From NCBI GenBank assembly GCA_039519185.1, contig CM076854.1:12559192-12623191 (forward strand): a stretch of 64,000 nucleotides of DNA, given 5' to 3'. The notes beneath the pieces are model-generated. The model saw only the letters and a program-made list of their open reading frames with translations, was not told the DNA's origin and made no database searches. Shown one piece after another: positions 61,030 through 64,000 of the stretch; position 1 is the first letter of the stretch, and the number at the start of each line of letters is the position of its first letter. This DNA comes from Astragalus membranaceus. Lineage: Eukaryota; Streptophyta; Magnoliopsida; Fabales; Fabaceae. The translations under genes and the position numbers were made by a program.

Positions 61030-63506
61030 TCATTAACTTTCTTTCACTCACTCGACGTTCACTATTTCTCTTCCTCTATAGCACTCTCTTTTCCTCTCCT
61101 CCCCTTGCTGCCCTAGTTCCTCTCCCCGCCAGCTCTCTTTCTCTCCCTCGCTGGCTCTCTTCCTCCACATTAGATCTTTACAAGGGTTTTTTCATCCCTC
61201 TTCCTTGTGAGTTGCTGGCAGCGGTATTCTTCTTCCTTAGCGAACCACGCGAACCACAAGCAGAAGCTGATAGTGTTCTTCCTCTTCATCCTCCTTCAAC
61301 AAAGCAGAAGCTCTTCGTTCTTCTCCAAACGTGACTAGGACGCACAACCCAGAAGTTGAAAACCGAATTTCAACGGAACGAAAAACCATGGTGCGAACCT
61401 GTTCCTGTTCTTAAACGATTATTTCCTTAATTTTACATTAGTTTCTTATTTGTTATTGTTCGAATCTGTTCTTGTTCTTGTAGTTTTGAAACAAATTTGA
61501 GTTTGTAATTGCTTCCAAACGAATTTGTGATTGTTTCAACCCTAGTAATTTTTTTTATTAAAATCGGGAATTGTTATTTTTGAATCTGTAATTTTCTTGA
61601 ATCTGTTCGAATCTGATGTTGTTTCTGAATATGTTCTTTGAATATTTTCTTAACATGTTTGAATTTGTTCTTCAGAATACAGATCTATGGTGATTTTGCA
61701 GCACACACAACAGTGAGTTTAAGTTTTCCTTATGGTTTATCCTTTTCAGTGTTAAAGCTCATTGGTTAAGCTTATGATTATGTTTCTAATTAATGCCTCA
61801 AAGAATGGAAAACCTTTGAGACACGTACGTGTTTCCATTTATCGCTTTTTTGTTTGTTGCTCTCTATCTGTTTGAAGAAATAGCCAAATATTGAACACCC
61901 ATTAGTGGACTTTTGCTTGTTAAGGAGGATCACAAATCTATTAATGCCTATTTTGGGAAATTTGAGAATGGATATCTAGGCATATAAGGTAACGTGTTGT
62001 CTAGAGGATCAAAATTTTGCAGATTCAGAGCAATATCTTAAATGAGGGCAAAGGGTGCTTGGGAGTGGCTTTAATGGGGTGTTATACCTGAACCGAAAGA
62101 ATCGCAACCCTGAGTTGCTTTATGGTTGCATATATTTACTTTGGTTTTCATCGATTCCTTTTCCATTTATGTTTGGTGCTGCTTATCACTATATTTTTAA
62201 AGCTTTTTTTTTTATTATGTCAAATTGCTATCTTAACAGAGGTACTGGTTGAATTAGCTTTTACCTTATGGGGTTTTTGAACGAAAATTAGTTTATAATT
62301 TTTCACAAAGTCTTTGTAATCTTACAAATGTATGTGAGGAAGTTTAAGTAGAGAGTTTTTGAAAAGATTAAGATGCAGAACTAACCCTATGTCTCAGGTG
62401 TAATGGTTTGAATAACGAGTTTCTACTTTGATTTCCATTGGTTCCTTGATTGCCTTTAGCTTTTGATTTGAATAACGGGTTTCTATTTCTACTTAGAGTT
62501 GTTGATTATGTTGCATGCGGAAGCCATTTGTTATAGAGAACGATTCTCATATGGATAGGTATTGGGTTATAAGGGTTTAGGAGCAAAAAGCAGCCACTGG
62601 TAAGATGTCTTTTGTGCATATGTCTTTTTTTTATTATTATTCTTATTCAAGATGCTTACTTAACTTTTTTTATTTATGGTTCCACATAGGCTCAATGAAT
62701 TGTGTGATTAGCTGATTGAATGCCTTCACTCTAACATGTTGCTTTTGCAAAACCAATTTTTTGAATTGCGAAGTTTTGTAAATTTTGACTAACACCGGTT
62801 TTTCGGTGTTATCGATTAATTTTATATGATGGTGTGTTTTCTATTTGTATGCAGGTAAACAATTTTCTTGGTATCCTTTGTAGGGAGGTACTTGCTTGGG
62901 GGTCCTTACTTGTTGAGCCATAAACAGGTATGGTTTAAATGTGTTTAAATTTGTTTGTGATTTTTAGAGTTTAAATAAGTTTAGTTTTAGATTTCAATGT
63001 TGCAATGATGAGTGAATGTCCGTTTTTTGAAGCCAACTCACTGTTGTAGAGTAGTTACATGTTAGTCTAGAAATTGAAGTGATAGTTGTTCGCCTTATGT
63101 TGATACCATTTTCAATGTCTTTGTTGTTTTTTCTTTATTTCAAATTTACTCTTGGATCATTTAATTCCATTCCATTACCTACACTTGTACATGTGAAGCT
63201 GTTAGTCTAAAAATGTTTCTTTCAAGTTCTGAACTATTGGCATGTATTCTGCCTCCCATTCAGCCTCCTTCGGTTGGAAATTTTGATGTTAGGAATTGTC
63301 ATGTTTTAGATAAGTTTCATGATGTTTGCAATATAATTTCAAGTCCTAATTAGAGAATGACTAATTCTGTCAAGACTAAACAAGATCCATAAGCTTCTTA
63401 TTTGTTCTATATATTGCTCAAATTTTCTATCAAGTGAAAGAATTTATCTAGAAGAATTTACTTGTTAAAGATTTTTCTAAAAGAACTTACTTGTTTCGGT
63501 TTGTAG
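61030..63506 (+). other. Interior of CACTA element G, no gene assigned
   Basis: 61050-61380 resembles a plant 5' leader, with CT-rich repeats such as 'ctctctttctctccctcgctggctctcttcc'. An open frame at 62055-62252 has no known motif. Possible small exon borders (tgtag|GG near 62881, cag|gtatgg near 62929) give no recognisable protein. Confidence 0.4.
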
Positions 63507-63578
63507 GTTGCTTCCTATGAGTTTACTACCTTAACTTGCATCCCATGTGTGATCACATATCGTGGAGCTAAAATTCAG
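63507..63578 (+). pseudogene. DRG: Captured exon of a DRG-type GTPase gene
   Basis: Between 'ttgtag' and 'gtatca' splice signals, 24 codons contain VASYEFTTLTCIP and ITYRGAKIQ. This is the segment just before the G3 (DxPG) motif of developmentally regulated GTP-binding proteins (DRG1/DRG2), conserved translation-linked GTPases. The usual Gly after CIP is Cys here. The neighbouring exons with the G1 and G3 motifs are not seen in the window; later ones could lie to the right. Confidence 0.75.
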
Positions 63579-64000
63579 GTATCAGCTATACACTGATGAA
63601 TTTATCACCTTTTTATTTAGGGCAAGAGATTCAATATTGATTCTGTTGATTGAAGAGCTTGTAAGATCCAATGAGTTAGTAGTTTTCCCTTTGCACTTTT
63701 TGCTTCCCCTGAGTGAGAGTTTGGTTGATGTTCTCAAAAGTATATATACAAGGTTGACCTGTTGCTGAAGTGAAACAGTCTCCTTACCTTTTAGTGTTGA
63801 TTTTCAATCTTTTATTGCTACACGGCAACAGAATATAGAATGTATGAATGATTGGTTTTCCATCTTTTGCATCTTTTTAAACAACTACGTTACTGAATGA
63901 TTTTTTTTTGTTATTATTGCAACTTGAGTTTGTTGAAGAACCGCTGTTACTGCCAATCTAGGATGGTTGTTGTGATCTTTAAATTTCTAAACTCTTTACT

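Larger units (their letters stand above)
60832..64000 (+). mobile_element. CACTA element G, left part; continues beyond the window
   Basis: It starts CACTACAAGAAAA in the gag of copia F, with GAA as the flanking triplet. Subterminal words 'ttccgacgga', 'gcgacga' and 'gtcggaaac' fill 60880-61025. A pyrimidine-rich leader-like stretch follows (61050-61330), then intron-like T-rich DNA. One exon of a DRG GTPase gene is present at 63507-63578. No transposase is recognised in this part. The right end is outside the window. Confidence 0.72.

Overview
This 64-kb window is nuclear DNA of a flowering plant. The evidence is plant-type GT-AG introns, Ty3 elements of the Tekay, Tat and Athila types, several Ty1/copia elements, CACTA elements, MULE- and hAT-type MITEs, a tRNA-derived SINE, and fragments of plant genes. 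I cannot name the species. Nearly all of the window is transposable-element sequence. The only complete-looking host gene is a four-exon SABATH-family carboxyl methyltransferase (21091-24632, + strand) with two MITEs in its introns. The only intact retroelement frame is an 847-codon Gag-protease ORF (39471-42014, - strand).

Layout. 1-6713: a decayed Tekay-type Ty3 element on the - strand, with 2-kb LTRs; the distal LTR is cut by the window edge. 6714-7920: fragments of a PPR gene and of a PP4 (PPX) phosphatase gene, then a degenerate 64-bp repeat. 7921-about 17180: a Tat-type Ty3 element on the + strand that has lost its 5' end, with a candidate intron in pol and an antisense ORF split by a SINE. 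17250-20370: hAT-like and MULE-like non-autonomous elements, some nested. 21091-24632: the SABATH gene. 24633-26607: repeats and an LTR-like remnant. 26608-32374: a non-autonomous CACTA element carrying the intron-containing 5' half of a COP9 signalosome subunit 3 (CSN3) gene and a well-formed tRNA-Arg(ACG). Just beyond it lie the end of a second CACTA family and a Helitron 3' terminus.

33500-55525: a retrotransposon nest with readable target-site duplications. Copia element C (- strand) is split inside its gag zinc-finger region by non-coding LTR element B (34280-47677, TSD CAGCA). B is split by an Athila-type Gag-PR element (36739-43731, TSD CTCAA), and B's right LTR holds a 2.4-kb solo LTR, D (44655-47080). 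C's own 5' LTR is split by copia element E (48924-55520, TSD GGTTT). 56600-60831: copia element F, whose gag is cut by the left end of another CACTA element (60832 to beyond the window), which carries one exon of a DRG-type GTPase gene.

The elements do not form a joint pathway. The interest lies in gene capture by two CACTA elements, the in-frame deletion that left an intact Gag-PR ORF with a pol tail, the SINE-interrupted antisense ORF, and the MITE-laden methyltransferase gene. All assignments rest on reading motifs by eye; no search was run.
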